Source: UBA940 sp031548515 (GTDB lineage Bacteria > Bacteroidota > Bacteroidia > Bacteroidales > Rikenellaceae). From it: a stretch of 64,000 nt of DNA. This document shows, one piece after another, positions 1 through 9,084 of this stretch. A model generated the notes under the pieces. It was given only the letters and a program-made list of their open reading frames with translations, searched no databases and was not told where the DNA came from. Position 1 is the first letter of the stretch; each line of letters begins with the position of its first letter. The stretch lies in NCBI GenBank assembly GCA_031548515.1, contig JAVBRB010000001.1:119631-183630 (forward strand), written 5' to 3'. The position numbers and the translations under genes were made by a program.

Positions 1-947
1 TCGGTCGCTATGGCGAGATAACCAGCATCACGCAGGTTCACCATCGCCGCCAGTACGCCATAGGTGTATCCCCTCTCTTCGCGCAGGTTCTGAACCAGCC
101 GCGAACCGAAGTATCCGCCCAACAGCGTAGCCACTACCTGCATACCGGCGAAATCGGGATGTTGGCGCGGAAATAAAAGCCGTCCAATACGGATAGCCGA
201 CTGTATGGCGCCGTCTATCGGCAGGAAACGATGCCTGTCGCTGTGCGGAACGGGAAAAGCCGGCTTCACATCTCCGTTCCCCGCAGGCATTTGAGAAAGA
301 AGATCGAGCAGAGCCTCGCGTTGGACCGGATCCGTGCCCATAGAACAAGCCGCAAAGCAGTTTCTGGCCCCGTAAAAACGAAGGTGAAAATCCGCAATAT
401 CGCTGCGCGTCAGATTAGCATAATCCGCTTCAGGCGATGAAATACCGTAAGGATGATCGTCGCCGAAAAGAGCCTGCGAAAAAAGTTCGCGCGCCTTGGT
501 CGCCGGCTTGCTGCGTTCCACTGCCAGGCGCTGAATGCGTTTCCTGGTATAAATTGCCACTTCTTCGTCCGGAAAAGCAGGACGGAGCATGATCTCTCCT
601 ATCATTTCCAACGTAGGCTCAAAAAACTTGCCCAAGCAGCAGAAAGTAGCCACGGCATAATCGCGGTCTATGTTCACCTCGTAGTACGAACCGTGGAAAT
701 CGAGTTTCTCCGCAATCTCATGGGCTGAGTAATGTTCGCTGCCTTCAGCCAGAAGATTCAGGGTCGACGAGGCGGCAAACGGCTTGGCCTGCAATGACGA
801 ACCGGCCGTGTAAACCAGACTCACCCGCACTACGTTCTGCCCCTCGGCGCAAATCATGTGGACATCGAGGCCGTTGGGCAGCGTGACGACCTCGACGGGA
901 GGCAGTTCGACACACTTCGGGATAATTGTTTCGGGTATTGTTTTCAA
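1..947 (-). CDS. M16 family peptidase, non-catalytic partner (3' end beyond window)
   Basis: Reading leftward from 947, one frame stays open to the window edge and encodes about 315 residues resembling the second (inactive) subunit of bacterial M16B peptidases. The N-terminal part aligns by eye with its upstream neighbour (P-N-G-L-D-V, then V-S-L-V-Y-T-A-G-S), but the HxxEH zinc motif is absent, as expected for the non-catalytic partner of a heterodimer. I chose the TTG at 947 because an in-frame TAA lies directly upstream and no ATG is available. It lies 44 bases downstream of the catalytic M16 gene in the same orientation, so the two are probably co-transcribed. The C-terminus is cut by the window. 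Confidence 0.8.
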   Translation of the reverse strand, partial: MKTIPETIIPKCVELPPVEVVTLPNGLDVHMICAEGQNVVRVSLVYTAGSSLQAKPFAASSTLNLLAEGSEHYSAHEIAEKLDFHGSYYEVNIDRDYAVATFCCLGKFFEPTLEMIGEIMLRPAFPDEEVAIYTRKRIQRLAVERSKPATKARELFSQALFGDDHPYGISSPEADYANLTRSDIADFHLRFYGARNCFAACSMGTDPVQREALLDLLSQMPAGNGDVKPAFPVPHSDRHRFLPIDGAIQSAIRIGRLLFPRQHPDFAGMQVVATLLGGYFGSRLVQNLREERGYTYGVLAAMVNLRDAGYLAIAT

Positions 948-977
948 TTACGAATTTCAAATTACGAATTACGAATC
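945..977. repeat. AT-rich intra-operon repeat, three copies of ATTACGAATT-like unit
   Basis: Three consecutive copies of a unit reading AATTCGTAAT on the minus strand fill the spacer between the two M16 genes. The same unit recurs in three other intra-operon spacers of this window (near 15890, 25745 and 57725). Its function is unknown. Confidence 0.7.
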
Positions 978-991
978 TATAGTGACGCTTG

Positions 992-2230
992 TTACTGCTG
1001 CATTTTGTATATGAGGGTTGAACTCTTTTCCGGCGTGAACGTGGTACGGGATTCTTCGACAATGTCGGCGGCTGTGTAGGAACGGTAAATATCCACCTCA
1101 CGGTTTATCAACGGCAGGTCTCCGAGCATCTCATAGAAACCCATGTTCATCGCCTTGTTCATCACGTTCAGTTCGCCGAAAGTAGTTTCCGCCTCGAACT
1201 TGTTTTTCACCTTCTCCAGCTCGTAATCCCCGACCGGTTCTTCCTGCAGTTTGCGCAGTTCGTCCCACATCGCCTGTTCTCCGTCCTCGACGGATGCTTC
1301 CGGCAAGAGATGCCCGGTCATAACGAAAAGCCCAGGATCGAGATCACCGGTGATGTATGCATTGATACTGGAAAATAATTTACGCTCTTTGACAAGGCTC
1401 TGATAAAGGCGTGCGGAATTTCCCCCGGCAAGGATATCCGAAATGATGTCGCATGCGTAGTAGTTGCGTGAAATGCGGGCTTCCATCGGGAAAGCGACGG
1501 TCAGGGCCGTGGCAGGAACGTCGCGTTCAACCTCCTGTCGGCGGGCCTCGGTCTGGACCGGCTCGGCAGGCAGTTTATCAATCGGTTTCCCACATCCCGG
1601 AATGTCGCCGAACCACTTCTCAGCCATACGGAAGATACTGTCCGGATCGATGTCGGCGGCGACCGAGAGTATGGCGTTCGAAGTATTGTAATAACGCATG
1701 TAAAATGCCCTGACATCGGCCAAAGTCGCATCGCGAACGTGGTCGGGAGTCAGTCCGATAGTAGGCCATCTGTATGGATGCACACAATAAGCCATCTCCC
1801 TCAACAACTTCCATTGATCGCCGTAAGGCTGGTTCAGGTAGCGTTGGTTGTATTCCTCTATCACCACGCGCTTTTCGGTTTCGAGTGTCTCTGGTTTTAT
1901 GTCAAGGCCGGTCATTCGGTCGGCTTCGAGCCACAGCGCAGTTTCGACGTTCTCGCGAGGAAGCGTTATGTAATAATCCGTGTAGTCATTGTTCGTAAAG
2001 GCGTTGTTCTCGGCGCAGGCCTTGTGCAGCGGCGTATCGAAATCGGGCACCTGCCGGGTCCCGCGGAACATCAGATGTTCGAAAAGATGTGCGAAACCTG
2101 TCCGCGACGGGTTTTCGTTGCGCGCACCGACACAGTAAAGCAAATTCACTGCGGCCATTTCGGTACGTTCGGCGCGGTGTACTATGACACGCAGGCCGTT
2201 ACCAAGGGTATGTTCGGTATATTCTATCAT
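992..2230 (-). CDS. M16 family zinc peptidase, catalytic subunit
   Basis: This 412-residue protein is a pitrilysin/processing-peptidase-type (M16B) metallopeptidase. The inverted zinc motif HxxEH is present as H48-L-F-E51-H52, and the third zinc ligand is probably E125 or E126 in the segment V-V-I-E-E-Y-N. There is no obvious signal peptide, so it may act in the cytoplasm or be exported by an unseen route. Length is normal for a half-size M16 subunit. The non-catalytic partner follows directly, and such pairs usually work as heterodimers that cut peptides. A possible minus-strand -7 box (CAAACATA on the plus strand at 2352-2359) lies about 120 bases upstream. Confidence 0.93.
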   Translation of the reverse strand: MIEYTEHTLGNGLRVIVHRAERTEMAAVNLLYCVGARNENPSRTGFAHLFEHLMFRGTRQVPDFDTPLHKACAENNAFTNNDYTDYYITLPRENVETALWLEADRMTGLDIKPETLETEKRVVIEEYNQRYLNQPYGDQWKLLREMAYCVHPYRWPTIGLTPDHVRDATLADVRAFYMRYYNTSNAILSVAADIDPDSIFRMAEKWFGDIPGCGKPIDKLPAEPVQTEARRQEVERDVPATALTVAFPMEARISRNYYACDIISDILAGGNSARLYQSLVKERKLFSSINAYITGDLDPGLFVMTGHLLPEASVEDGEQAMWDELRKLQEEPVGDYELEKVKNKFEAETTFGELNVMNKAMNMGFYEMLGDLPLINREVDIYRSYTAADIVEESRTTFTPEKSSTLIYKMQQ

Positions 2231-2313
2231 TACAATTGTGTCGCTCCAATAAGGTTACCTCCCCCGCTTTAACAGTGCCAGCTTACGCCCGACTTACCTG
2301 CCCCGGTCGGTGA

Positions 2314-2345
2314 TTTTTGAGAAGGCCAACATGGCTTCTCAAAAA
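2314..2345. repeat. Inverted repeat between divergent genes
   Basis: TTTTTGAGAAG-G-CC (2314-2327) pairs with GGCTTCTCAAAAA (2333-2345), leaving a short loop and one bulge. It sits between the divergent M16 and nifJ genes. The T runs precede the stem and A runs follow it on both strands, so it does not look like a standard terminator in either direction. Confidence 0.6.
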
Positions 2346-2397
2346 TTCAGACAAACATAACATAATTCAGGCGATTTATTGCCCGTATATATAATAG

Positions 2398-2429
2398 TTT
2401 TGAAGTGCGTCCGAAATTTATTACTTTTG
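2398..2429 (+). promoter_or_regulatory. Bacteroidetes-type promoter for nifJ
   Basis: TTTTG at 2398-2402 and TACTTTTG at 2422-2429 are separated by 19 bases. This is an exact match to the TTTG/TAnnTTTG form. Transcription would start near 2436, giving nifJ a leader of about 175 bases that contains the decayed lipoprotein-like reading frame. Confidence 0.75.
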
Positions 2430-2448
2430 CAGTCAGAAATTCGGAAAA

Positions 2449-2601
2449 ATGTTCCTTTGAAGAGAGAAAATTCATAAAATATTAATTAGCCGCCACTTAC
2501 GGCGGACACAACCTTTAATTACCTTCCTCGTATTATCCTGCGCCATCGCCTGCAGCGATGACTACCAGGCCTCGGTCGGTGATTATTTGTTGCACAAATA
2601 A
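2449..2601 (+). pseudogene. Possible decayed small lipoprotein ORF upstream of nifJ
   Basis: An ATG at 2449 is followed after three codons by TGA, but the same frame then stays open to the TAA at 2599-2601. The C-terminal half reads like a lipoprotein signal (L-I-T-F-L-V-L-S-C-A-I-A-C-S-D-D), followed by about 15 more residues. No normal start codon lies after the internal stop. It lies inside the nifJ leader and ends directly before the nifJ coding region. I read it as a relic of a small lipoprotein gene. Chance resemblance is possible, because the stretch is only about 47 codons. Confidence 0.35.
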
Positions 2602-2613
2602 TTGGCATACAAC

Positions 2614-5600
2614 ATGAAAAGAGAAAAAAAATTCATCACATGCGACGGTAACTACGCCGCAGCCCACATCGCATACATGTTCAGCGAGGTGGCGGCCATC
2701 TACCCCATCACACCTTCGTCCACCATGGCCGAATATGTAGACGAATGGTCAGCGAACGGACGCCGCAATATCTTCGGAGAAACAGTCAAAGTGGTCGAAA
2801 TGCAATCGGAAGCAGGCGCTGCGGGCGCCGTTCACGGCTCACTGCAGACCGGCACACTAACAAGCACATTCACTGCATCGCAGGGACTCCTGCTGATGAT
2901 TCCCAATATGTACAAGATCGCCGGCGAACTGCTTCCGGGTGTGTTCCATGTTTCGGCACGCGCACTGGCCGCATCGTCGCTCTCGATATTCGGCGACCAC
3001 CAGGATGTTATGGCCGCACGCCAGACCGGTTTCGCGCAGTTGGCGACATCATCGGTGCAGGAAGTGATGGATCTTGCCGGTATCGCACACCTGGCATCGC
3101 TCAAAAGCCGTGTTCCGTTCATGCACTTCTTCGACGGCTTCCGCACATCGCACGAAATCCAAAAGGTAGAAATGCTCGACTGCGAAGACCTGGCTCCGCT
3201 TATGGATCGCAAGGCCCTCGCCGAGTTTCGCGAAAGGGCTCTAAATCCCGAATCACCCATTACGCGAGGTACCGCCCAGAATCCCGACATCTACTTCCAG
3301 AGCAATGAGGCCGGCAACCGCTTCTGGGACGCCGTACCCGACATTGTCGCGGATTATATGAAAGAAATTTCAAAACTTACCGGACGCGAATACAAGCCGT
3401 TCACATATTACGGTGCGCCCGATGCCGAAAACATCATAGTCGCAATGGGTTCTATCAACGAGACCCTGCGCGAAACCGTCGACTACCTTGTCGCCAAAGG
3501 ACAGAAAGTGGGTATCGTGACCGTACATCTGTACCGTCCGTTCTCGGAAAAATATTTCTTCGACGTGCTGCCTAAGACGGTCAAAAGGGTGTGCGTACTC
3601 GACCGCACAAAAGAGAAAGGCGCTCCCGCGGAACCTCTGTACCTCGACGTTCAGGATATGTTCTACGGAAAGCCCGGCCAGCCAATGATAATCGGCGGCC
3701 GCTACGGTCTTTCGTCAAAGGATACCACCCCGGCACACATGATCGCCGTGTTCGACAACCTCGCCTCGGCAACCCCGAAAGACCATTTCACCGTCGGTAT
3801 CGTCGACGATGTGACGCACCTGTCGCTGGAAGTGGGCGCACCCATAGACCTCGAACGCAAAGGAACTTTCGAAGGCGTGTTCTTCGGACTCGGAGCCGAC
3901 GGCACCGTGGGCGCAAACAAAAACTCGATCAAGATCATAGGCGACACCACCGACAAATACTGCCAGGCGTATTTTTCTTACGACAGTAAGAAATCTGGCG
4001 GCTACACCGCTTCACACCTGCGTTTCGGCGACCAGCCCATCCGCTCCCCGTATCTGGTGACGACGCCCGACTTCGTAGCCTGCCACGTCCCTTCTTATGT
4101 ACACAAATACGATGTGCTGAAAGGACTCAAAAAAGGAGGCTCGTTCCTTCTGAACAGCATCAACGATGCCAAAACAACCGCCAACGAACTTCCCGACCAC
4201 ATGAAGGTCTACCTGGCGAAAAACAACATTAATTTCTACATCATCAATGCTACCAAGATAGCCGCCGAGCTGGGACTGGGCAACCGTACCAACACCATCA
4301 TGCAGAGCGCGTTCTTCAAGATCGCAAATGTGATTCCTTTCGAAACGGCCGTTGAGCAGATGAAGAAAGCGATCCGCAAGTCATACGGCATGAAGGGCGA
4401 GGAGATCGTTGCCATGAACAACGCCGCAGTCGACGCCGGCGGAAACGCAGTTGAAAAAATCGATGTCCCAGCAGAATGGGCCAATATCACGGTCGCCAAA
4501 GCAGAAGATTGCGGGACCTGTGGAAAGCCTGAATTCATCACCAGGATAGTCGAGCCGGTCAATAACCTGAAAGGCGACGACCTGCCCGTAAGCGCATTCC
4601 TGGGCCGCGAAGACGGCACTTGGGACAACGGCACCTCGGCTTATGAAAAACGCGGCATAGCCGTGAATGTTCCCCATTGGATATCCGAAAACTGCATCCA
4701 GTGCAACCAGTGCGCCTATGTATGCCCCCACGCTGTCATCCGTCCGTTCCTGGCAACCGACGCAGAAGCTGCCGCCGCACCCGCCGGAACCATATTCAAA
4801 CAGGGACTCGCAGATACGAAAGAATACAAATTCCGCATCCAGATATCGCCGCTCGACTGTACTGGCTGCGGCAACTGCTTCGACGTCTGTCCGGCTAAGA
4901 CGAAGGCCCTGGAAATGATGCCGCTCGCCAGCCAGATGGACGAACAACCCCGTTGGGAATACATGCACGGGAAAGTCGGCTACAAGGAAGTCGTCGACAA
5001 GACCAAAAGCGTTAAGAACAGCCAGTTCGCACAGCCTCTGTTCGAGTACTCCGGAGCCTGCGCCGGTTGCGGCGAAACGCCCTACGTGAAGGCCATCACC
5101 CAATTATTTGGCGAATCCATGATCGTTGCCAACGCAACCGGATGCTCATCGATCTACTCAGGTTCAGCACCATCGACACCCTACTGCACCAATGCCAAGG
5201 GCCAAGGGCCGGCATGGGCCAACTCATTGTTCGAAGACAACGCCGAATTCGGTCTGGGCATGCAGGTTGCCACTGAAAAACTGCGCGACCGCATCGAACT
5301 CAAGATGAAAAACGCAATCGAAACGTGCAACTGCTGCTCGCCAGAACTGAAAGGCGTGATGCAGGAGTGGATCGACAACCGTGACGACCGTGCGGCAAGC
5401 CGCGAGATCACAGACCGCATCGTACCAATGCTGGAAGCGTGCGGATGCGACACCTGCAAGGAACTTCTCGAAATGAAGAAATTCATGGCCCGCAAAAGCC
5501 AGTGGATCATCGGAGGCGACGGTTGGGCATACGACATAGGTTTCGGCGGACTCGACCACGTTATCGCAAGCGGTCTCGATGTAAACATCCTTGTGCTCGA

Positions 5601-6159
5601 TACCGAGGTTTACTCCAACACTGGCGGACAATCTTCGAAAGCCACTCCGGTAGGCGCTATCGCCAAATTCGCTTCGAGCGGAAAGCGTATCCGTAAGAAA
5701 GATCTCGGCGCCATCGCCATGACATACGGCTACGTTTACGTAGCGCAGGTATCTATGGGGGCAAACCAGAACCAGCTGCTCAAGGTATTGAAAGAGGCAG
5801 AAGCCTACAAAGGCCCGTCGATCATTATAGCCTACGCGCCGTGTATCAACCACGGCATCAAGGGCGGCATGACGCAAACGCCGACCGTAGGAAAACAGGC
5901 TGTCGAAAGCGGTTACTGGCACCTGTGGCACTACAATCCCGAACTGGGCGAACAGGGACAGAATCCGTTCGTGATGGACTCAAAAGAGCCGGACTGGACA
6001 AAATTCCGCACATTCCTCGACAAAGAGGTACGTTATACAGCCCTTAAGAAAGCCTATCCGGGCGAAGCCGAAGAGTTGTTCGCCGCAGCCGAAGAAAATG
6101 CAAAGTGGCGCTATAACAGCTATCGGCGCATGGCGGAGATGAACTACTCCAATGAATAG
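2614..6159 (+). CDS. nifJ: Pyruvate:ferredoxin (flavodoxin) oxidoreductase
   Basis: This single-chain PFOR, about 1181 residues, oxidatively decarboxylates pyruvate to acetyl-CoA and passes electrons to ferredoxin or flavodoxin. It is the central fermentative step in anaerobes. The N-terminal pyruvate/TPP region carries Y-P-I-T-P-S-S. Two ferredoxin-type clusters follow: C-I-Q-C-N-Q-C-A-Y-V-C-P near residue 694 and C-T-G-C-G-N-C-F-D-V-C-P near 749. The C-terminal TPP domain has C-A-G-C-G-E-T-P-Y near 816 and the diphosphate-binding G-D-G-W-A-Y-D-I-G-F-G-G-L-D-H. I prefer the ATG at 2614. A TTG at 2602 would add only four residues and abuts the upstream stop. Length and domain order are normal for the family. 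A terminator follows. Confidence 0.97.
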   Translation: MKREKKFITCDGNYAAAHIAYMFSEVAAIYPITPSSTMAEYVDEWSANGRRNIFGETVKVVEMQSEAGAAGAVHGSLQTGTLTSTFTASQGLLLMIPNMYKIAGELLPGVFHVSARALAASSLSIFGDHQDVMAARQTGFAQLATSSVQEVMDLAGIAHLASLKSRVPFMHFFDGFRTSHEIQKVEMLDCEDLAPLMDRKALAEFRERALNPESPITRGTAQNPDIYFQSNEAGNRFWDAVPDIVADYMKEISKLTGREYKPFTYYGAPDAENIIVAMGSINETLRETVDYLVAKGQKVGIVTVHLYRPFSEKYFFDVLPKTVKRVCVLDRTKEKGAPAEPLYLDVQDMFYGKPGQPMIIGGRYGLSSKDTTPAHMIAVFDNLASATPKDHFTVGIVDDVTHLSLEVGAPIDLERKGTFEGVFFGLGADGTVGANKNSIKIIGDTTDKYCQAYFSYDSKKSGGYTASHLRFGDQPIRSPYLVTTPDFVACHVPSYVHKYDVLKGLKKGGSFLLNSINDAKTTANELPDHMKVYLAKNNINFYIINATKIAAELGLGNRTNTIMQSAFFKIANVIPFETAVEQMKKAIRKSYGMKGEEIVAMNNAAVDAGGNAVEKIDVPAEWANITVAKAEDCGTCGKPEFITRIVEPVNNLKGDDLPVSAFLGREDGTWDNGTSAYEKRGIAVNVPHWISENCIQCNQCAYVCPHAVIRPFLATDAEAAAAPAGTIFKQGLADTKEYKFRIQISPLDCTGCGNCFDVCPAKTKALEMMPLASQMDEQPRWEYMHGKVGYKEVVDKTKSVKNSQFAQPLFEYSGACAGCGETPYVKAITQLFGESMIVANATGCSSIYSGSAPSTPYCTNAKGQGPAWANSLFEDNAEFGLGMQVATEKLRDRIELKMKNAIETCNCCSPELKGVMQEWIDNRDDRAASREITDRIVPMLEACGCDTCKELLEMKKFMARKSQWIIGGDGWAYDIGFGGLDHVIASGLDVNILVLDTEVYSNTGGQSSKATPVGAIAKFASSGKRIRKKDLGAIAMTYGYVYVAQVSMGANQNQLLKVLKEAEAYKGPSIIIAYAPCINHGIKGGMTQTPTVGKQAVESGYWHLWHYNPELGEQGQNPFVMDSKEPDWTKFRTFLDKEVRYTALKKAYPGEAEELFAAAEENAKWRYNSYRRMAEMNYSNE

Positions 6160-6181
6160 TTTTCTCACATATATTCACAGG

Positions 6182-6208
6182 AAAAGCCGTCCGACATGGA
6201 CGGCTTTT
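6182..6208 (+). terminator. Rho-independent terminator after nifJ
   Basis: AAAAGCCGTCC (6182-6192) and GGACGGCTTTT (6198-6208) form an 11-bp perfect stem with a GACAT loop. T-rich sequence follows. Confidence 0.9.
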
Positions 6209-6283
6209 CTTATATTAGTAAAATATAGGATGCGTCTCGGCAATCTTTGCATGCAAGCCTGCACGATTGCTCTCGACTTTCAC

Positions 6284-6291
6284 TATATTTG
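6284..6291 (+). promoter_or_regulatory. -7 box for the esterase gene
   Basis: TATATTTG matches TAnnTTTG and lies 22 bases before the ATG at 6314. No well-spaced -33 TTTG is visible, so only the -7 element is supported. Confidence 0.5.
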
Positions 6292-6313
6292 CAAAAATCT
6301 AAACTCACTTATT

Positions 6314-7141
6314 ATGAAAAGGATTGTGTTGTCATTGCTCGTTCTGGCCACAGCCGCCGGCCTGCAGGCGCAGAGCCGTGTCGTTGAAGCCTCGATGAAA
6401 AGTAAACTGCTTGGGGCCGAAAAACCTTATCTGATATACCTGCCCGACGGATACGATACCTCCGGAAAGAGTTATCCCGTACTATACCTGCTGCACGGTG
6501 CGAGCGACACCCACACCGCGTGGCGAGACAAGGGCGTGATGCAACTCATAGCCGATGAACATACCGAAGCCGGTATGATGCTCCCGATGATCATAGTGAT
6601 GCCGGATGCAAGGGGCGAGGGCGAGAACAACATGGGTAAGAACATGGGGTATTTCAACCAACCAGGCTGGCCATACGAAGACTTTTTCTTTACCGAATTC
6701 ATACCTTATATAGAAAAAACCTACCGCATCATCGGTGACAAAAGACACCGTGCTGTTGCGGGGCTGTCGATGGGAGGCGGCGGTTCTGCATCCTATGCAC
6801 AACGCCACCCGGACATGTTTTCGTCGACCTGCCCGTTGAGCGGGGCACTCGGCGGAATGCGCCGTCTGGACAAACCAGAACTGATGGAACAAACTTCCCC
6901 GGTCCGTTTCGTCGAAAATGCAACTCCGGAACAAGTCGATGCCATGAAAACGGTGCGTTGGTACGTGGATTGCGGCGATGACGATTTCCTGTGGATGCCA
7001 AATATCGAATTCTTCCGCCTGATGAAAGAAAAAGGCATTCCGCTCCAATATCGAATGCGCAATGGCGGACACAACTGGGAATACTGGCAGACCGCTTTGC
7101 CGTCGGTCCTGTCATTTATTTCGATCGGATTCGCAGAATGA
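6314..7141 (+). CDS. Secreted alpha/beta-hydrolase, esterase D-like
   Basis: The protein has 275 residues, with a signal peptide (M-K-R-I-V-L-S-L-L-V-L-A-T-A-A-G-L-Q-A-Q) probably cleaved after about residue 20. It belongs to the esterase/feruloyl esterase-like hydrolase family (PF00756). The nucleophile elbow is G-L-S152-M-G-G, the oxyanion region includes L-L-H-G-A, and the catalytic His is probably in G-G-H-N-W near 253. These enzymes act in the periplasm or outside the cell on acyl esters of polysaccharides or on small esters; the substrate here cannot be read from sequence. I chose the ATG at 6314 because it starts the signal peptide and follows a -7 box. A longer frame upstream overlaps the nifJ stop and is unlikely. 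Confidence 0.88.
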   Translation: MKRIVLSLLVLATAAGLQAQSRVVEASMKSKLLGAEKPYLIYLPDGYDTSGKSYPVLYLLHGASDTHTAWRDKGVMQLIADEHTEAGMMLPMIIVMPDARGEGENNMGKNMGYFNQPGWPYEDFFFTEFIPYIEKTYRIIGDKRHRAVAGLSMGGGGSASYAQRHPDMFSSTCPLSGALGGMRRLDKPELMEQTSPVRFVENATPEQVDAMKTVRWYVDCGDDDFLWMPNIEFFRLMKEKGIPLQYRMRNGGHNWEYWQTALPSVLSFISIGFAE

Positions 7142-7150
7142 AACTTTGAA

Positions 7151-7182
7151 TGCGAAAAGCCCGCTTTCAGCGGGCTTTCGCA
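7151..7182. terminator. Bidirectional terminator between esterase and greA
   Basis: TGCGAAAAGCCCGCT pairs with AGCGGGCTTTCGCA around a three-base loop, with one bulged A. It lies between convergent genes and can serve both. Confidence 0.85.
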
Positions 7183-7199
7183 TATATTGGCAAATACAT

Positions 7200-7676
7200 T
7201 TATATCGATATATCGAGAATCTCAAACTTTATAGTCCCGGCCGGAACATCCACCTCGACCGTGTCTCCTTTTTTATGCCCCAGCAGAGCTTTGCTGATAG
7301 GCGTACCGACAGACAACTTGCCCTCTTTCAGATTAGCCTCCTTTTCGGAAACAAGTGTGTAAACCACCTGCTTCTTCGTATTGACATTAAGCAGTGTCAC
7401 GCGGTTGAGTATCTGGACTGTATCGGTCTTGACCTTCGACTTATCTATCAATCGGGCCGACGCCAGAAGCGTTTCAAGTTGTGAAATGCGCATCTCGAGA
7501 AGCCCCTGCGCCTCTTTGGCAGCATCATATTCGGCATTTTCCGACAGGTCGCCCTTGTCGCGCGCCTCGGCAATCGCCCTCGATGCGGCCGGCCTCTCGA
7601 CCGAACGCAGGTGATCCAGTTCGTCCTTTGCTTTCTGAAAGCCCTCTTCCGTCAAATATGTCACTTTCGGCGTCAT
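7200..7676 (-). CDS. greA: Transcription elongation factor GreA
   Basis: The 158-residue protein has the two-domain Gre architecture: an N-terminal coiled coil and a C-terminal FKBP-like domain. The coiled-coil tip G-D43-L-S-E46-N-A-E-Y carries the acidic pair that enters the RNA polymerase secondary channel and stimulates cleavage of backtracked RNA. The C-terminus contains the expected G-T-P-I-S-K-A-L-L-G-H-K-K-G-D-T-V. Length is standard. A -7-like box (CAAATTTA on the plus strand, 7779-7786) lies about 100 bases upstream. The gene is convergent with the esterase gene and shares its terminator. Confidence 0.97.
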   Translation of the reverse strand: MTPKVTYLTEEGFQKAKDELDHLRSVERPAASRAIAEARDKGDLSENAEYDAAKEAQGLLEMRISQLETLLASARLIDKSKVKTDTVQILNRVTLLNVNTKKQVVYTLVSEKEANLKEGKLSVGTPISKALLGHKKGDTVEVDVPAGTIKFEILDISI

Positions 7677-7806
7677 AGTTTCTCGCTTATAATATCACAA
7701 AAAAATCAAAATCCCAGCTGCCGCCAGCCGGAACTTCATACCTCTGACAACAAAAGTCGGAAATTCTTTCCGGTTTTCCAAATTTAAAGCGCGAAATCTG
7801 CCGAAG

Positions 7807-7837
7807 TTGGAAATGCGCCCGATTTACTGTATTTTTG
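7807..7837 (+). promoter_or_regulatory. Promoter for obg, nearly abutting the start codon
   Basis: TTG at 7807-7809 and TATTTTTG at 7830-7837 are 20 bases apart. The obg ATG is at 7842, only four bases after the -7 box. The transcript would therefore begin at or next to the start codon. Confidence 0.65.
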
Positions 7838-7841
7838 CGAC

Positions 7842-8855
7842 ATGGCAAGCAGCAATTTCGTTGATTACGTAAAAATTTTCGCCCGCTCGGGTAACGGCGG
7901 GGCGGGTTCGGCACACTTCCGCCGCGAGAAATTCGTGGCTTTCGGCGGGCCAGACGGCGGCGACGGCGGACGGGGCGGCAACATCATACTGCGCGGCAGC
8001 AGCCAGTTCTGGACTCTCATCCACCTCAAGTACCAGCGCCACGTATTCGCCGAAAACGGACAGTCGGGCTACGGCTCGCGGTCGAGCGGAAAGGCCGGCA
8101 AAGATATCTATATCGACGTGCCGTTGGGCACCATCGCGCGAGATGCCGAGACTGGTGAGTTCGCATGCGAGGTGACCAGCGACGGGGAGGAGCAGATCCT
8201 GCTGCAGGGTGGACGCGGAGGGCTGGGCAACTGGCACTTCAAAAGCTCCACCAATCAGGCTCCGCGGTATGCACAGCCGGGAGAAGAAGGGCATGAGGCG
8301 GCTTTCATACTCGAACTCAAGATACTGGCCGACGTAGGACTCGTGGGATTTCCAAATGCAGGCAAATCTACCCTGTTGTCAGCAGTCTCGGCGGCAAAAC
8401 CTAAAATCGCCGACTACGCATTTACGACTCTCGAGCCCAATCTCGGTATCGTCGAAGTTCGTGACGGCCACTCATTCGTGATGGCCGACATTCCCGGCAT
8501 TATCGAAGGGGCGCATGAAGGCAAAGGAATAGGTACGCGCTTCCTGCGCCATATCGAGCGCAACTCGATCCTGCTGTTCATGATACCGGCCGACTCTGCA
8601 GACATCCGCCGCGAATACGCCATACTGCTCAATGAACTGGAATTGTACAACCCCGAAATGCTCGACAAAGGGCGTTTGCTGGCAATCACCAAGTGTGACA
8701 TGGTCGACTCTGAGATGATGGCGCAGATGATCCCGCTTCTGCCCGAAGATACAGAAGCGCTGTTTATCTCGTCGGTATCGGGACTCGGCATCCGCGAACT
8801 GAAAGACGCCCTATGGACCGAACTACAACGCAAAAATACCGGAACACCGATGTGA
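7842..8855 (+). CDS. obg: GTPase Obg
   Basis: This 337-residue ribosome-associated GTPase is involved in large-subunit assembly and stringent-type control. The glycine-rich Obg fold occupies the first ~155 residues (G-G-P-D-G-G-D-G-G-R-G-G and similar runs). The G domain follows, with G1 G-F-P-N-A-G-K-S-T at about 169-177, G3 D-I-P-G near 215 and an N/TKxD-like T-K-C-D further on. There is no extended C-terminal domain, as is common outside Firmicutes. The start codon is fixed by the -7 box five bases upstream. Confidence 0.97.
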   Translation: MASSNFVDYVKIFARSGNGGAGSAHFRREKFVAFGGPDGGDGGRGGNIILRGSSQFWTLIHLKYQRHVFAENGQSGYGSRSSGKAGKDIYIDVPLGTIARDAETGEFACEVTSDGEEQILLQGGRGGLGNWHFKSSTNQAPRYAQPGEEGHEAAFILELKILADVGLVGFPNAGKSTLLSAVSAAKPKIADYAFTTLEPNLGIVEVRDGHSFVMADIPGIIEGAHEGKGIGTRFLRHIERNSILLFMIPADSADIRREYAILLNELELYNPEMLDKGRLLAITKCDMVDSEMMAQMIPLLPEDTEALFISSVSGLGIRELKDALWTELQRKNTGTPM

Positions 8856-8971
8856 TGAGTAGGTGCGGGATGACGAAGAGAGCAATCATTTCCAAACTGC
8901 ATAGAGAATTACCTTCCGATAACACTAAACCCGATTAAACCGGCCACGGCGCGGAAAATTTACGGTTGAAG

Positions 8972-9003
8972 TTTGCCGAAAAAGATTTTTCTCACTATCT
9001 TCG
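8972..9003 (+). promoter_or_regulatory. Promoter for tRNA-Ser
   Basis: TTTG at 8972-8975 and TATCTTCG at 8996-9003 are 20 bases apart, one mismatch from TAnnTTTG. Apart from this promoter I see nothing in the 230-base stretch between obg and the tRNA. Confidence 0.55.
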
Positions 9004-9084
9004 CCCGACAAAACAGCATTTCCCATGCATTGCGAAGACAAAGGAAGGATCTGGTTTTCATAACGCAGGGAGTTTCATTAGTAA

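Noticed and set aside
2314..2345. Terminator between M16 and nifJ
   Set aside because: The genes are divergent and on both strands the stem is followed by A rather than T runs.
6152..6313. 54-residue N-terminal extension of the esterase frame
   Set aside because: It overlaps the nifJ stop and its terminator. The signal peptide and -7 box support the ATG at 6314.
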